Assembly (NCBI RefSeq): GCF_964204865.1
Contig: NC_135257.1
Span: 868,001-932,000 of the forward strand
Direction of reading: 5' to 3'
DNA: 64,000 nt
Source of the DNA: Styela clava
Lineage: Eukaryota; Chordata; Ascidiacea; Stolidobranchia; Styelidae
The notes beneath the pieces are model-generated. The model did not search any database, was not told the origin of the DNA, and saw only the letters and a list, made by a program, of their open reading frames with translations. Position 1 is the stretch's first letter. Every line of letters starts with the position of its first letter. The position numbers and the translations under genes were made by a program. Positions 1 to 13,464 of this stretch are shown piece after piece.

Positions 1-390
1 TAAAGTATATGCAATGAAAAAAAATACACGATTTAATAATGAACATTTCGAATTGACTAATTATCATAAAATGGAATAATCTGCTATAACCCGAATAAAT
101 TTTATTTTATAGCTGCTGTGCAGTAGCTTTCACATATGTACAGATCCATGCTCAAACAAATACATTTGTTGTGATATTTATTTTCTTTACTCCACACCCT
201 ATATTATTTGTAATAATGATACATCCTTAGTTCCCGGGGTCAAATAATACTGAATATTGTAATAATGATGTAATGACTGATTTCACTAGATTGATGAAAA
301 CATTCAATCATGTTTGCTCACATTCAACGTACCGCTCAACTGTCCGGCCCACAGAATCTTTTCTTGGCTCGTAAGAGACTTACCATCCCT
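1..390. other. AT-rich sequence, no gene seen
   Basis: I see no exon, RNA gene or clear repeat in this stretch. Short open frames at its right end belong to the LINE tail that follows and are not supported as genes. Confidence 0.5.
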
Positions 391-555
391 TATTGGACAC
401 ACAGTGGACATAACGATCGTTTCAATAATATGTTGTTGTTGTTTTTTGTCATCATTATCATTAAAAAATCGCTTTTCTATTCGAATACTATGGACCAATT
501 GCTTTGAAATTTTCAGTGGTTGATTTTTTTGCCAGAAGGCTATTACTTTTAATTA
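391..555 (+). repeat. 5'-truncated LINE 3' tail (copy 1)
   Basis: This stretch is a diverged copy, in the opposite orientation, of the 3' end of the LINE at 4857-6902. Shared landmarks in order are GTGGACATAACGATCGTTTC, a run of TTG triplets, TCGCTTTTCT, GGACCAATTGCTTTGAAATT, TTTTCAG and GGCTATTACTTTT. Only the tail is present, as expected from incomplete reverse transcription. It encodes nothing. Confidence 0.75.
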
Positions 556-1539
556 TTCCTAAATTTTCTATAAATCTTATGACATCTAATATTTCATCCA
601 AAATTGCGCTGTATTACTTTTTTGGAACTTTGTTTTTAATCAGCCGATCGTGACGGCGGATTAGGGAAATCCTTGGCTATTTTACGAGGTGACCGGTTAT
701 CATAAAGGTACGATAAACTGTTACGTACTGCTTCGCTTGCTTTCAATATATTTGTAGACTGTGATACCTGCTGTTAAAATATCGTTAAAAATCGACACTT
801 CAGTATGTAGCCGAATAGTGGTTGGTCATCATACATTCTCGTTTTTCCGCTCAGTTTGCAATACTTGGCAAAGTCAAACTAATTATTATGTAAAACTAAA
901 CAAGCAATAAACCTATGCTTTAATGTATTTTCTGCTTAAACGTTTACATAAGACACGTAAAATTTCAATCAATTGTTGTCGTTAAGGCGTTTGCGATTTG
1001 AGCCCTAAAAATCTTTATTTCAGTGTTTATTCTTCCTAAATGCGAAATTTCCCTCGACATATTCTTGTGCTGCGAAGACGATTATTATTACTTTTTTTGT
1101 TCTCGAATGGAACCATGACATCTCGGAGGAAAACGAGTTAGTTTTTATTATAATCATCAGCGACGAGATGCTGAAGATAGAATAAAGAAGTGAAAATCTT
1201 CTTTATTGTAAAAGTGGCCCTATAAAATACTAAAAATAAAACGGAAAACGCCATGAGTTTTGTTTTGGGGTGGACCGCGACAGATAAAAAACACTTTCTT
1301 AGACATTGGAAATCTCATAAATTCCTTGTGCGTGCGGCACACCAGTAGTGTTCTAAAACTACAGACTTAATATAAATTTTACTCCGTGGAATCGCAGACT
1401 TAGGAATATCTGTAACGGTGATATCTTGAAATTAATCGAGTGGCGGCATTACGATAGAGCGGAGTAAGAGTTGCAGGGACAGCTCATATTGGTGAAATTG
1501 GCAAGAATACAAATCAAAACAAAATGTAATCGACATTTT

Positions 1540-2160
1540 TAGGGTTGCGGATTACCGTGTTATTTGGAGTACTAGTGCTCTTATTTTATCGACGCAATCG
1601 CAGATTTAATTCATCACAATTGAATGAATAAAGCAACCATTTTAAATAAGTATATCAATCATGGATTGAATATTTTATTCAACAGAAAAACCATTACATA
1701 TCCGTTGAAAAAGTCGGCACTTTTAACGACAGGCGTAATCTCGAGGACTGACTCAGAAGCCGTACCGCGGGGATTTCGTTTCGATGAATATGTATTTTTC
1801 ATCTACTAATATACTTTACATGTATTTTAACTGTACTAAATTAAATATACTTTCTGGGATATTATACCAGATCTTTCTAATGACGACAACGAATTTGCAT
1901 GAGTGCAATATATATGAAAACTAAATATAATCGGGCAGTTGATCACACTTTTTATGTCCGCGGATTGGCGTGGTATTTTAGATGGGTAATGAGTTTATTT
2001 TGTCGTGAGTCGCCGCAACCGCGAGTTACCTTGAACACAAATGAATTAAAATAGAGAGACATTTTGAATTATTGTAGTTATTACAAGACAGAAAAATTTA
2101 TTATAACACGAAAAAGCCGGTATTTTTAACGAACGCGGAGACCGTTTCAGGAGCCGTTAC
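1540..2160. repeat. Diverged tandem duplication, unit about 417 bp
   Basis: Two segments, about 1540-1780 and 1957-2160, read as old copies of one another. Both hold GCGGATT, then a TTATTTT-TCG stretch, then CGCAA-CGCAG or CGCAACCGCGAG, then CAGAAAAA, then GAAAAAG-CGG and TTTTTAACGA, and finally AGGAGCCGT or AGAAGCCGT. The spacing between matching points is close to 417 bases. No coding content is visible. The origin, whether a transposon internal repeat or a plain duplication, is not clear. Confidence 0.45.
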
Positions 2161-2204
2161 ATCTAAATTTCCGATTCCATCTTGTCGCGCCCATGTGAGC
2201 ATCT

Positions 2205-2229
2205 CGCCCCGTAGTATGAGAACCACTGC
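2205..2229 (-). mobile_element. Possible hAT-type terminus
   Basis: Read on the - strand this is CAGTGGTTCTCATACT followed by a G/C-rich run. That matches the usual start of many animal hAT (Charlie-like) elements, CAGTGGTTCTCAAACT. A partner end could be the CAGTAGTGTTCTAAAACT near 1343, but the 8-base flanks do not match, so the full element is not defined. Confidence 0.35.
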
Positions 2230-2363
2230 GCTAGAGTGATTTTGGCGTTTAGAGGCCGTCAAGCTCCGTTCTCGGAGCGGGAAAGCGTTTGCCCGGGTAT
2301 TGGGAATTTTTTTCAAGTGGCATTGGGGGTGGGGGCAGTGCCCCCGCTAACTAATCCTAAAAA

Positions 2364-2488
2364 GTCGCTTTTCTCTTTCATTACTGGACCAATTGCTCCA
2401 AAATTTTCAGTGCTTAAAGATAAAATTTCTTCAGAAGGCTTTCACTTTCATTTACCTCAAACGTGTCTATATATTTGAGCATAGCTCG
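2364..2488 (+). repeat. 5'-truncated LINE 3' tail (copy 2)
   Basis: This is a second + strand copy of the LINE 3' region. It shares TCGCTTTTCTCTTT-ATTACT, GGACCAATT, AAATTTTCAG and the terminal TATATATTTGAGCATAGCTC with the copy at 4857-5085. It begins abruptly after a G/C-rich stretch, so the 5' truncation point is near 2364. It is non-coding. Confidence 0.75.
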
Positions 2489-4856
2489 CTTTTTTGATGT
2501 TTATTATATTATTATTTGCTTTTTTATGTTTATTAGCACCATAGGCGTTTTCGACGTTTTAGTACGTGATACGTCACACCATTGGATGGAAATTAGTCTG
2601 ACAAGAACGTGCTGTTTTTCGTTGGTGTCGTGCTGTGATTAAATCAGTGAAAATATACAGTAGGCTACCAGTAAAAAGCAAGGTTAATTATGAATGGCGG
2701 AAGTTCAGCACTGAGTGGTGTCTGAAATACTTCATTGTTCAACACAATCAGTGGTGATGATGTGGTTTGTCTAATCAAAGCAACACTATTGTATAAAACC
2801 CCCTTCTATAGTTACCATAAATTGTGGATCAATGAAATTATTCATCGAAAAGTTTCCCTGGAGAAGGAATATCAAATGAAACAGATAGTTTAAACAGTGA
2901 CTCGCCGAACGGAGGTGTCTCTGGTAAATATTGAAGTAGAACAAAATTGCAAGCAATAATTGATCATAAACGAGCATACAACGGAAATGATTAGCATATT
3001 TTACAGGAGTTATATATATATATATATATGCATGGGCATTGCGCGAATTTGGAAACTCAAGCATAAAATGATCTCCCGTTTGGCATCACAAACTGCTGTT
3101 AGCAGTTCATTAAAACGATGCTATGCTATACAAAATTTATGAATCAGCTTACAGATGAACACTTGCAAGTTATGTATAGTATAAGTTTATTTCGACTCCA
3201 TAATCAGCATAACAATAAAACGTTTGGTAAAAATAATTAAAAAAAAGCTGATTATGAAATCAGGAGAGCAAACAAAACCTTAGATGAGATTTAAAACGTA
3301 CAGAATGTATAAAAGATGAAAGGTTTTGCCAAGAAGAAGCGGTACGTGCTCACTCACCTAAAATAAATGAAATATTTCACACACGCACCCACACACACAA
3401 CCATACAGAAGTTATAAAGTAAGAAAAACATGATAAACTACACATCGGTACTTAAAAAATAAATAAATAAAAATTACTTGCCACACCATATTAATAAATT
3501 TATAATGTTTGCCACTGCCGAATTGATCGATTTTATAAATGGGAGTAAACAGTAGCCTAAAGATAAACTTTTATGAAAAATATATTGCCAAACTGATTAT
3601 AGTCGGAGTCAATTGTCAATTTTGTTGATGTAGACACCATTTATATTCAATAAGCTAGCCATTGAATTGGTCGTCACGAAACGACCTGAAAAACAGAAAA
3701 TAAATCTGCGAGGTAGAATATTCAAGGGTTACATATCAGGAAACAACACTACCCTACACTTTTGTTGAGAAGAAATTAATATTTTGAGTAGATATTGATC
3801 ATTAGTTATTTATCTTTAAAACGCTAGTTGAAAGACCTGAGTTGAATTCTGGTTGGGACACAGGGTAAATTTCTTGCAAACCATGCAAAAACTCCCAAAC
3901 CACACTAACCATTCGTACGTTGGCCTTCACGTTAACTTCACAGCAGAACCTTAACCTAGGATAAAATTTTGTATACACACAAGACAAATCATAGAATACC
4001 ACAGCAAATTAAAACGAATGGTAGAATCCAATATATCTCGACCGGTCGCCTAATTACAATAACAGGTACAGGAGCTAAACTATACCGTCTACAACCTTCA
4101 TAAAGTATTACACCACCCAAATAGAGACAAAGACCATGCATGTGTAATGTCAAAAATCCAACTTTGAACAAAAAGAGACCATGCGCATGCAGATGTCAGA
4201 ATGTGAACAGCCATTTGGAGAAAATATTATGCTACGCATGCTACAGAACCCGACAGATCAACCATAGATGTAGAACAGGTTGGAAGAGATTAACTACCCG
4301 CTCAACAACAATCAGCAGCTGCAGGGACAATAGCAATATTGTAGCTGTTTAATATTTTCATGAAAATAAGTATGTGCAAGTGAAGAGTGTCCCAACTTTC
4401 TGTCAAGGTCTTTCTTTTGGGGTTCGATATTTTTTGTGTCCAAGCTATCATAACGTTGTAGCTAATTACATACGAAAGAGTGTATATATATCAGTGTGGT
4501 TATGAAATAATAACTTTTTTATATTTGGATACCAAGTAGGACTTGCCTTTTTTCTGAAATGTTTTTTTTTGGGTTTCAATGTCTTCAAAATCAAGGAGAG
4601 AGAGTTCCCTAGCTTAGGTCCATTATAACATAGAACATGCTGGCTCACAGATTTACTCATAAAAGGTATAAATAAATTGAAATTAGATTGGTTTTGGTTA
4701 GTATGTCGTCAAAGCAGTTTGGCAATGAATTGTTATGAAAATCATAAACTAATGATAATACTTCAAATTTCATGTCCTCAATCTTTAATATATATATATA
4801 TTTAGCGTTTTATAGTAGTAGTTTACACTTTCACGTTTACTTTTCACAAATACCAT
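2489..4856. other. AT-rich intergenic sequence with short microsatellites
   Basis: No gene is supported here. It contains a short (TA)n run near 3011-3030, a short CA-rich run near 3382-3401, and another (TA)n near 4790. The open frames are short and have no recognisable protein similarity. Confidence 0.5.
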
Positions 4857-6902
4857 GAGCTATGCTCAAATATATGAACACGTAGCACCACGTAATTTTG
4901 ATGACACCAAAGCAAAAAATAAAAGTAATAGCCCTCTAGCAAAAAAAAACTTTACTCTCTGAAAATTTCAAAGTAATTGGTCCAGTAATCAAAGAGAAAA
5001 GCGATTACTTCCAAACGTGTCAAAGAACAAGAACAACAACATAATATTGAAACGATCGTTATGTCCACTACGTGTCCAATTATTACAAATACTCTGCAAT
5101 TTTGAGACATGTGTTTTATTCCCAATGAGCCAGACTGAGCAACAATATCGGATATGGCTAAGTAGTAATGATTGAAACATTGCCAGTAAAGCTGGTTGAT
5201 TGACACAATGGGGGCACTTTGGCAGCAACTGCCAAGTTTATATTTGTTTTACTAATAACCTGTACTATTTGTGATTTCCAAGACAGATTCTAAGCTAGAA
5301 AGAATAATGGGCCAAGTAAAGGTCCTTGAGGGACCTGAAAATGAATTGCCGTATTGCACAACTTGTTTCCGGTCTTGCAGGTAGCTCCTGATCCTATTTA
5401 ATGGGACCCTCTTATTCCATAGTGATAAAGCTTACTTAAAACAATGGAATGGTCAATGATGTCAAAAGCTTTCGAAATATCAAGAAATATTCCAATAGCA
5501 TGTTGCTTGCCTCCAAAAGCCTTAGTTAGCTTATGTACCAGAACATTATCAGACATAGCAGTGGAGTGTTGCTTGCATAAACCAAACTGGTGCAAGTGGA
5601 AAACATTGTTGGTTTCAAAGTAGTTTGACATTCTGCTATACATTATTTTTTTCACGTATTTTAGAAAACGATTGTAGCAGACTAATTGGTCTATAGTTCC
5701 CAAGATCTGAGACACTACCCTTTTTAAAGAGAGGAAAACTTTAGATGTTTTGAAGCTTTTAATGAATATTCCACTGGATAGTGAGAGGTTGAATATATAG
5801 GCCAGAATTTCAATGATATGTTCTGGAACATGTTTCAATATTTTGTAAACTTGATTTGGGCTTCAGCTCGCGAATGATGTTTTTGATTTCGAGTGATGTT
5901 GTTGGTCTTAAAAACATAGATTAGAATTCTTTCTTCTTCCAAAGATATGAGAGGTGGTTTTTATCACAGCTAGCTGGTTGCGGTATATTGTCAAGTAAGT
6001 TCTGTGCCACTTGGGAAAAGTGTTCGTTAAATTTATTTGCGATTTGTGTACTACTGCAGTCAGGTTCAACAAATGGGCAAGAATTAGTTTTATTTTAACC
6101 AATTAATTACCAGTTCATTAATTGTTTTCCACAATGCCTTGATGTTGCCTTAGTGTGAGAAAAATTCAGACATATAATAATTTGATTTCCTTTTTTGGAG
6201 TAGTCGAGCATAAAGGTTCCTGTATTAATTCCTGTATACATCAATATTTTTATTAGTTATTAGTTTCCTATTTAGTTTTTGTTTGACTTTGTAGAGTTTG
6301 TGTAACTCAGTATCATACCAAGGTTGGTTTATTCGGTTTGTTTGTTTTATGTATGGAAAAAATAGAGAGTAAGCAGCAGAGAATTTAACAAACAATTTTT
6401 CAAAGCATGTGTTGGGGTCCTGGATGCTGTTGAAATCATCAATATCAATAGAATCCAATTTATCATAAAAGTATTCAAATTGGATGAGGTGAACTGACGA
6501 TGAAGTGTTTCAATTCCATTTTGAATTTGCTTCTCTAGGAGAGAGCAGTGTACAATTGGCAGATGATTAGAAATACAGTCCACTAAGACAGCACTGTTAA
6601 TTTTTATCATATAGCCTACGTCCAAATCATTGTCCAAATGTGGTCATTGTCCAAATGTGGTCTATACAGGTAGCAGAACTTGAAGTTATTCTGATGGGAT
6701 AGTTTATCAGATAATTATAAGTCAGCCTGACGAGGCAGTGCATAATATCAACAAATGAGCTGAAAATAAAACTAGACTCATCAAGAAGATTATAGTTGAA
6801 ATCACCCATTGTGTAATTATAATTCAACTGGTTCATCTTAGAGAGGACTTGAGACAAAAGAATTCGGAAGTTGGCATTAAAGACTAATACATTTTCCGAT
6901 CG
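4857..6902 (-). mobile_element. Decayed LINE (APE-type endonuclease and reverse transcriptase)
   Basis: Read on the - strand the fragments come in LINE order. At 6902-6627 is an exonuclease-endonuclease-phosphatase piece with MGDFNYNLL and a later TCIDHIWT. At 6620-6225 is the linker with SNHLPIVHCSL and PWYDTELHKL. At 6100-5940 is a further linker piece. At 5838-5298 is reverse transcriptase with QFGLCKQHS, FLDISKAFD, DHSIVLSKLYHYGIRG and, after frameshifts, VPQGPLLGPLFFL. At 5228-4990 is the C-terminal part followed by the 3' untranslated tail. The stretch that should carry the catalytic (Y/F)ADD box is missing, and several frameshifts and stops are present, so it is inactive. The style fits the jockey/CR1/L2 group; the clade is not settled. 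The 5' part continues at 14289 because a BEL element is inserted at 6903. Confidence 0.9.
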
Positions 6903-6907
6903 CCCGG

Positions 6908-7476
6908 TGTCACTTTTGGGACCCGGAAATGATAAGTCGATTTGCCAGACTCGTTTTATTGAAAGTATTCCAAACGGTTGACTAAAATACAAATGAAATA
7001 ATTAGCACCAAATAAATCAAAGACAAATGATACAGAATATAAAACTAATACTTACACAAAACAACTCCATATAACAGCATAGTCCCAAAACGACAGATAT
7101 ACAACCAAGGTAAAAGAGTAACTATAAATGCAATACAATACAAGCTGTAGACATGCAAATATCATAATGTTATATCGAACGATTCGAAATACAGTATAAA
7201 AGGCGATGTAATCTTGGACTGCCATAACAAGAAATGAAATCCTAAACTGCTACCACCAGAAATGCAATCTTAAACATCTTGCTGAGCTTAGGGGACGATA
7301 ATAAAATAAATACGTAAAACGATAACACGTGAAAGAGAAAAATGCGACACGTCGAATACGAGAAAACAACACAGTAATGATGACGACGACGAGATAGCGA
7401 TAATCATCACGATGACGATATACAACTGAAGGAATCCTAACTAAACTAAACTTTAGGACCACACGGACTGCCGACA
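6908..7476 (-). repeat. BEL 3' LTR (569 bp)
   Basis: This is the left-hand, 3' LTR of the - strand element. It matches the other LTR along its length with about five substitutions seen by eye. It lacks 38 bases that the other LTR has, lost between short TATAAA(A)GG repeats, and lacks the MITE. On the - strand an AATAAA polyadenylation signal lies about 50 bases from the LTR end (6955-6960). Confidence 0.95.
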
Positions 7477-7554
7477 AAGCCACCCCATGACTATCCGCAG
7501 GAAGTCATTCTTCTAGAAGACAGATTTTCGATGCGGGTCGAATATGTATGCCAT

Positions 7555-10500
7555 TTATAGTTTTAACCGCGACAGTTCAGACTCGTCCGTCAGAACCAGG
7601 GTGATTTTGAATAACACGACCAAGTTGCCAACGTCCTCTCGGTGCAACGGGGTCAGTACGAGCACCAGATTTCCTTCTTGTAAGTTTCGTTGTTCCTTCC
7701 GCCACTTACATCGTGTCATCAAATTCGGTAGATAATCTTTTCGCCATCTTCTCCAAAACTGATTACAAATAGCTTCGGTTTGCCTCCATCGTTTTCTATA
7801 GCATAATTTCATCACGTCTGAATCCGGTGGAAACACTTCGGCCGAATGCCCTTTCAACAAACAATTTAGTGTAATTGCACTAAAGTCGGTTGGTTCGTCG
7901 CTCACTGTTGTAATGGGTCTACTATTCATGATGTCGGTAACCCTCGCAAACGCGGTCTTCAAGACTTCGTCGGTTACACGCACATTCCCCAGAACTGCTT
8001 TCAAAGCACGCTTTGCGGACTTTACTAATCTTTCCCAAACGCCACCAAAATGGGGAGCGTAAGGTGGAGTGAAATGCCATTCAATATTGTGTTTTAAGCA
8101 CAGTTCTGCCACGCGAGATTCATCTATCGAGTTAAGGACGGTTTTCAGCTCTCGGGAACCACCAACTATATTTGATCCGTTGTCCGACCATATTTGGGAT
8201 ACAGGTCCTCGTATCGCAATGAAAGACAAAAGTACACATATGAAGAATCAGTATCCATAGTCCATGCCATCTCAGTGTGTACAGCTCTCATTGAAAGACA
8301 ACAAAACAAACACCCCCATCGTTTCTCTAAAACCCTGCCTCTCTTTGTTTGGATCGGGCCGAAGAAATCCAGCCCGACATTTTCGAACGGTCTTGCTTCA
8401 GTAACACGAACTTTGGGCAGATTCGACATCAGTGGGGTTCTGCAACTTGCTCGACGTCTTTTACATTCCCAACAATTATCAATTATTCGTTTGACAAGTT
8501 TTCTCCCTTTTATATGCCAGTAGCGCTGTCTTAATGCGTTAAGCGTGGCCTCTGGACCGGCATGTGCGAGTCGAATATGAGCAGCTTTCATTATCAACCA
8601 TGAAATTCGACATGGGCAGTTCGAATCACATTTCAAACTTGAATACGGCAGTATAATAGGATGTTTCGAACGCAGTGGGATATTGGCATTTTCAAGACGG
8701 CCCCCGACGCGGATCACTTGTCCATCGAAAAATGGCGTCAAATTAAGTAACGTTGATTTTGATGATAAATCTTCTCCGTTAGTTATGCATTTGCGCTCCA
8801 CGCGGAAATGCTTGTTTTGAGCAGAAACTATCCAATACCGGCCCGCGAGTTCCAACTGTTTAGGAGTCACAAGTTGAGCTGGCAGCGGGCTATACGTCGG
8901 ACATTTCACAGAAAGATTCTTAAAATACCGAGCTGCCAACAAAACCACGGCAGTTCGTTTGCATAAGGAAAACCACGAATCAAAACGTTCGACATCGACG
9001 ACCTTTTCGATTTCCGAATCAAGTACTCCATCGCTGTTATCCGTAGTTATAAAGCAATCTGCTAGTATGCATGTTTGATATTTAATCTCTTGGTCGTGGT
9101 CGTCAACTGCACGTAACGCTATCTGGCTTGGCCAATCACTTTCGGGCATGAGCAAAAACTCTGGTTCATGTAGCCATCGATCAGAATTTTCTAGAATTTT
9201 GGAAACCGTCATTCCCCTAGTGCAGTAATCAATCAGCGGGATTCTGTGCGGAGTCGACGTACTTCCATTGGTGTGGCCGAGTGTGATCGCGTATTTCGCG
9301 AACGCGATTGGCTACAAATGTTTTAAATCTTCAAGTTTTATTTTTTAAATATCTCAATACACAAGTCGAGTCGGACCACATATGTACGTCGCCTGGTGGA
9401 AGGGATAGTTCTTTTCGGAGAAAATTTAACAATCGCACGGCCAAGAGAGCACCTTGCAATTCTAAACGAGGCACGGTCATACCTTTCATAGGTGCGACTC
9501 TTGCTTTAGCCGCGATAGGACTACACTGAAAATTTTCCCCGGGAATGCTTCGATATTATGTATGCTACCGCGCCATATGCCACTTCTGATGCATCACAGA
9601 ATATATGAATTTCATACGAGGAACTTTCACATTTAACACCTTTAAATTGACGTGGAATCGAAAAACTCTTTAAACATTTCAGCGAATTTATCCAATTTTC
9701 CCAACACTTCAATCTCTTATTATCGAATACTTCGTCCCAAGCTAAATTGTCACGCCAACATTCCCGCAGTAATAATTTGGCATACAAAATGATTGGTGCT
9801 ACAAATCCTAATGGATCGAATATTGAACTGGTTACACTAAGGGCCTTTCTTTTCGTGGTAAATTCAGTAAATTTCTGGTGGTCGAATATAAAGCAATCCT
9901 TCTCGATGTCCCAATGCAAGCCCAGAGCTTTTCTAACAGGTAATCTGTCCAGATCTAAGTCAACATTAGTGACGACACGTCCACTGGATATTTCACGTAA
10001 AACCGATTTAGAATTCGAAACCCACTCGGTCAACTTGAATCCTTTATCGTGTAACATCTTAATCATATCTTTAGCTGTCGATACCGCGGAATCAACATTC
10101 CATTTCGAAGTAAGTAAATCATCAACATAAAAGTCTCTATTGGTAGTTAATATTACGTCTCTAGGAAACTTATTTCTACTATCGTACGCAGCTCTCTTCA
10201 AACAAAAGTCAAAGGTGAATCCACAGCTCCAAAAATACGAACTAAGAATTTATACACATCTGGCCGTTTGGTTGAAAAAAGGTCTTCCGACCAGAGAAAA
10301 CGTGCAGAATCCGTATCATCTTCCGGCAATCGAATCATATGAAACATGGCTTCTATATCGGCGTTTATAGCGATTGGTCTTTCCCGAAAACGTAAAAGCA
10401 CCCCGACTAGATTATTGATCAAATCGCGCCCGGACATCAATCGACTGTTCAGACTGACGCCGCAGCAAGTAGATGCCGCGCCAAAAACAATTCTTATTTT

Positions 10501-11592
10501 ATTTGGCTTGTTGGGATTTTCAACGCCATGATGAGGCAGAAACCAAGTTCGATGACCGCGAAACGCCTTTTCATCTGAAGTTAGCTTACGCACCCAACCC
10601 CTTTCAATATTCTTTGCCATTTCTTTACAACATAAGTTTCGCAAACGTTCGTTTCCTTGGAGTCGTTTTCTAAGATTTTCGAACCTGTTAAGCGCTACGT
10701 GTTCGTTTTGCGGCATTTCGCAATTTTCATTTCTCCACATAAACCCAACCTCGTAATGACCGTCGATAAATCTAATTTTTCTTTCCATCAAATTATCAGT
10801 TTGTCTATCTTCAATCGACTCGCTACGGGTCAAATTGTACGCCGTGCCTACAGCTTCAGTGGACCAAAATCGCTCGACTTGTTCTTGCAGCATGTTATAC
10901 TGGTCACGCAAATCACAACACAGCATATTTGAAACAGTTTCATCTTCATTAGTCGCGCCTAAAGACCCGATCAAAGTCCAACCGAGAGGAGTTTTAATAC
11001 CCACTGGTTCATGTTGCTGGCCGACTCTACGTTCAAGCTGGAAATGCGCTAAGGGATTATCGGCTCCGATTAAAATCATAGCTTTGTTCGCTTCAATGTC
11101 GGTTAACGGAATATCCTGCAGGTGAGTCCTATTGTGATCGTTCTTAAGGATTCTAGCTGGATGTGGTATGCGTGACTCGACCACAAACACGTTGCTTAAC
11201 ATCAGAATTTGACCACTCTCGTCGTGAGCAGATCGCACCGACAATTTCACCACCTCCGTATTTTGCGAAACGCCCTTATTGCATAAGGTGTTAATGGTTA
11301 GACACCTAGGACTTCCTTTTAAACCAAGTTTTTGTTTTAATTTGGGATGTATTATTGAGATTTGACTGGCAGAATCTAGAACAGCGATAGCATATTCAGA
11401 GGATCCCAATGGGCCTTTTACTACGACTGGCAAAAGCTGAAACTGAACACCATTAACGCCTGAAACATGAGAATTGGCAACGCCGCTCATATGAGGAGGG
11501 AGATCAGGCTGATTGTTATCACTCAATCTATTAGGAACGACTCTTAAACCATGGATGGCTGAATGATGCTTACCAGGACAAACACGACACAT
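7555..11592 (-). pseudogene. BEL pol region: protease, RT, RNase H, integrase
   Basis: Four main open stretches in different frames carry the pol domains. At 11592-10198 are a Cys-His segment (CRVCPGKHHS), an aspartic-protease-like LDSASQIS and the N-terminal half of reverse transcriptase. At 10201-9521 is the RT catalytic box YVDDLL and the connection. At 9530-9212 is the RNase H part, with WSDSTCVL and an in-frame TGA. At 9212-8166 is the integrase zinc finger (H-H then CWECKRR) and the first catalytic Asp in GLDFFGP. At 8229-7555 are the second Asp in SDNGSN and the catalytic Glu in FGGVWERLVKS. The catalytic residues are kept; the frame breaks near 11580, 10200 and 8200 and the stop near 9340 kill the product. 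Confidence 0.92.
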
Positions 11593-13436
11593 ATTGCGGA
11601 ACCGGCACGAAATAGCTACAATGTCCAGGTTCGAGACAGTTAAAGCACAGGCGTGAATCTAGTAGAAATCTTCTTTTCGTGTCATTGACACTAAACCTGA
11701 AGCTATCGCAGTTACCTAAAGAATGAAAACCATTGCAATAGAAACATTGCATTCGCGGTTGTTCGAGCGGCTGATTTGAATGACCCGATAAAGGGTATAC
11801 CACATTCTTCTTAGGAAATGACTGTCTGCGATCGTCACGATCTATTTTAGTACTGAAAAGATTTGGAGAAAAAGGATTTCCTAATTCCTCGTATCGTTCC
11901 CGCAACCACTGCTCGAAGTCTAGTAAACTCGGCATTTCGTCGGCACGAATCATATCAGTCACAAACTTATTCCAACTCGAGGTCAGTTCTGCCGGAATTC
12001 GCATTGCTTCCTTTCTAACATTTTCAATACTATACAAATCTGCAAGCAATCGCATTTTCTTCAAATTTATCACAATGTCGCGAACTTCAGAATGATAAAT
12101 CGGATATTTTTCGGATACTGAATTCTGTTACTCGTCTACCATCTACAACCTTCTCGATAAAAGCCCGAGCAATCGTCACCCGTTGGCCGAATATATGTTT
12201 CAATTCACTCAACGCGACAATATAATTACTTCCCACCGTGCCTAAGCCATCGACATGTCGTTTAGCCACCCCAGTCAAAGACGCGACTAAGCGAACCATA
12301 CGCGAACCGTCGTCGTCAAGAGAACTGTGTACATTATCAAAAAATGACTCAATAAAATTTGGCCATTCTAGGGGCGTTCCGCTAAAACTAGGAATCGTAA
12401 TCGGTGATAAATGGTGCTGGGACAATATTCCAGAATTCAACTGTAATGATAACATAGTTTGTTCCTCTACTGACATATTAAAAGAATTAACAGATAATTT
12501 ACCAGACTGGTTAGGTTCCAAGTGGTCAATCCACGCGTCGACTGCTTCTTGTGGTATAAGCATTCTGTTTGCAGGAGACGGGCGTTTGTGTAAGTTCGTG
12601 CTGTCGGGAAGTGCAATTCTCTGGTCTTTTCTGAATTTGTTGTCACTTGACTCTTCGTCGGATCAAAAAAGTTCGCTGCACTTCGTCTGCGCGTTGACTC
12701 TAACGGATATTCAATATTGACGCCACGGAAGTTATCTTTAGGCATCTTTTTGGTAGCCAATTCAGTCTTTTCTTGTTCAATTTCACGCGTCAGCTTGGCG
12801 ACGTGTTAGATCTGCCATTCGTTCTTTTTCGTTTATGTCTCGACGTTTGGTATCAAGGCGACGCTCTAGTGCTGATATTTTATTGTGAATGGTATCTTCT
12901 TCTGTGAAAAAGTCTCGTTTAGCCATACGTACAAGAGAATCGGCTCTTCCTACCTCTCGTTCTTGCTCAAGTTGCAATCGCTCCAGTGATTCAACACTGC
13001 ATTTGCTTGTATTGGATTCGACAGAACCGTGATCAGAAACGATCTCCTCGTCAAGGTAAGAATTAATTCTGCTTTCAATTTGATCGATTTTCGATAACAT
13101 CATTTGCATTCCAGTTTCATATTTCTTCAAAACAATTGGATTACGGGTAGTCGGAATGAGTTTATCCATCACTTGGTCATAAGCAATTCGTTTAACATGA
13201 AGTTTAATTTTAAGATCAGTACCGATAGAATTTTGGGCATTTTCAGTAATCGTTTTTGAAATTCTGTCGCACAAACCATTCAGTTCATTTTGTAGTCGGA
13301 CTCTTTCGTGGCATAATACATTGCGTCCAATAGTTTCAGAGTTACCGTCGTCTGTTTCCGCGAGAGGAACTGCAGGCGAAGAAGAAGCTTCTCGTCTATT
13401 CAAATCTTGTGTAATTGATTCATCTGCTTCGTTCAT
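11570..13436 (-). pseudogene. BEL gag region, frameshifted
   Basis: The gag open frame starts at the ATG at 13436, 29 bases inside the 5' LTR. The first 217 codons are charged and coiled-coil-like. The frame then shifts near 12780, 12565 and 12080. The middle part has the BEL gag hallmark FSGTPLEWPNFI and VRLVASLTGVA. The last part has two nucleocapsid-type Cys-His groups, CFYCNGFHSLGNC and CFNCLEPGH. The product would package element RNA; here it is broken. Confidence 0.9.
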
Positions 13437-13464
13437 CGTCGTCGCAAGGAGATTTGTTCAACTT

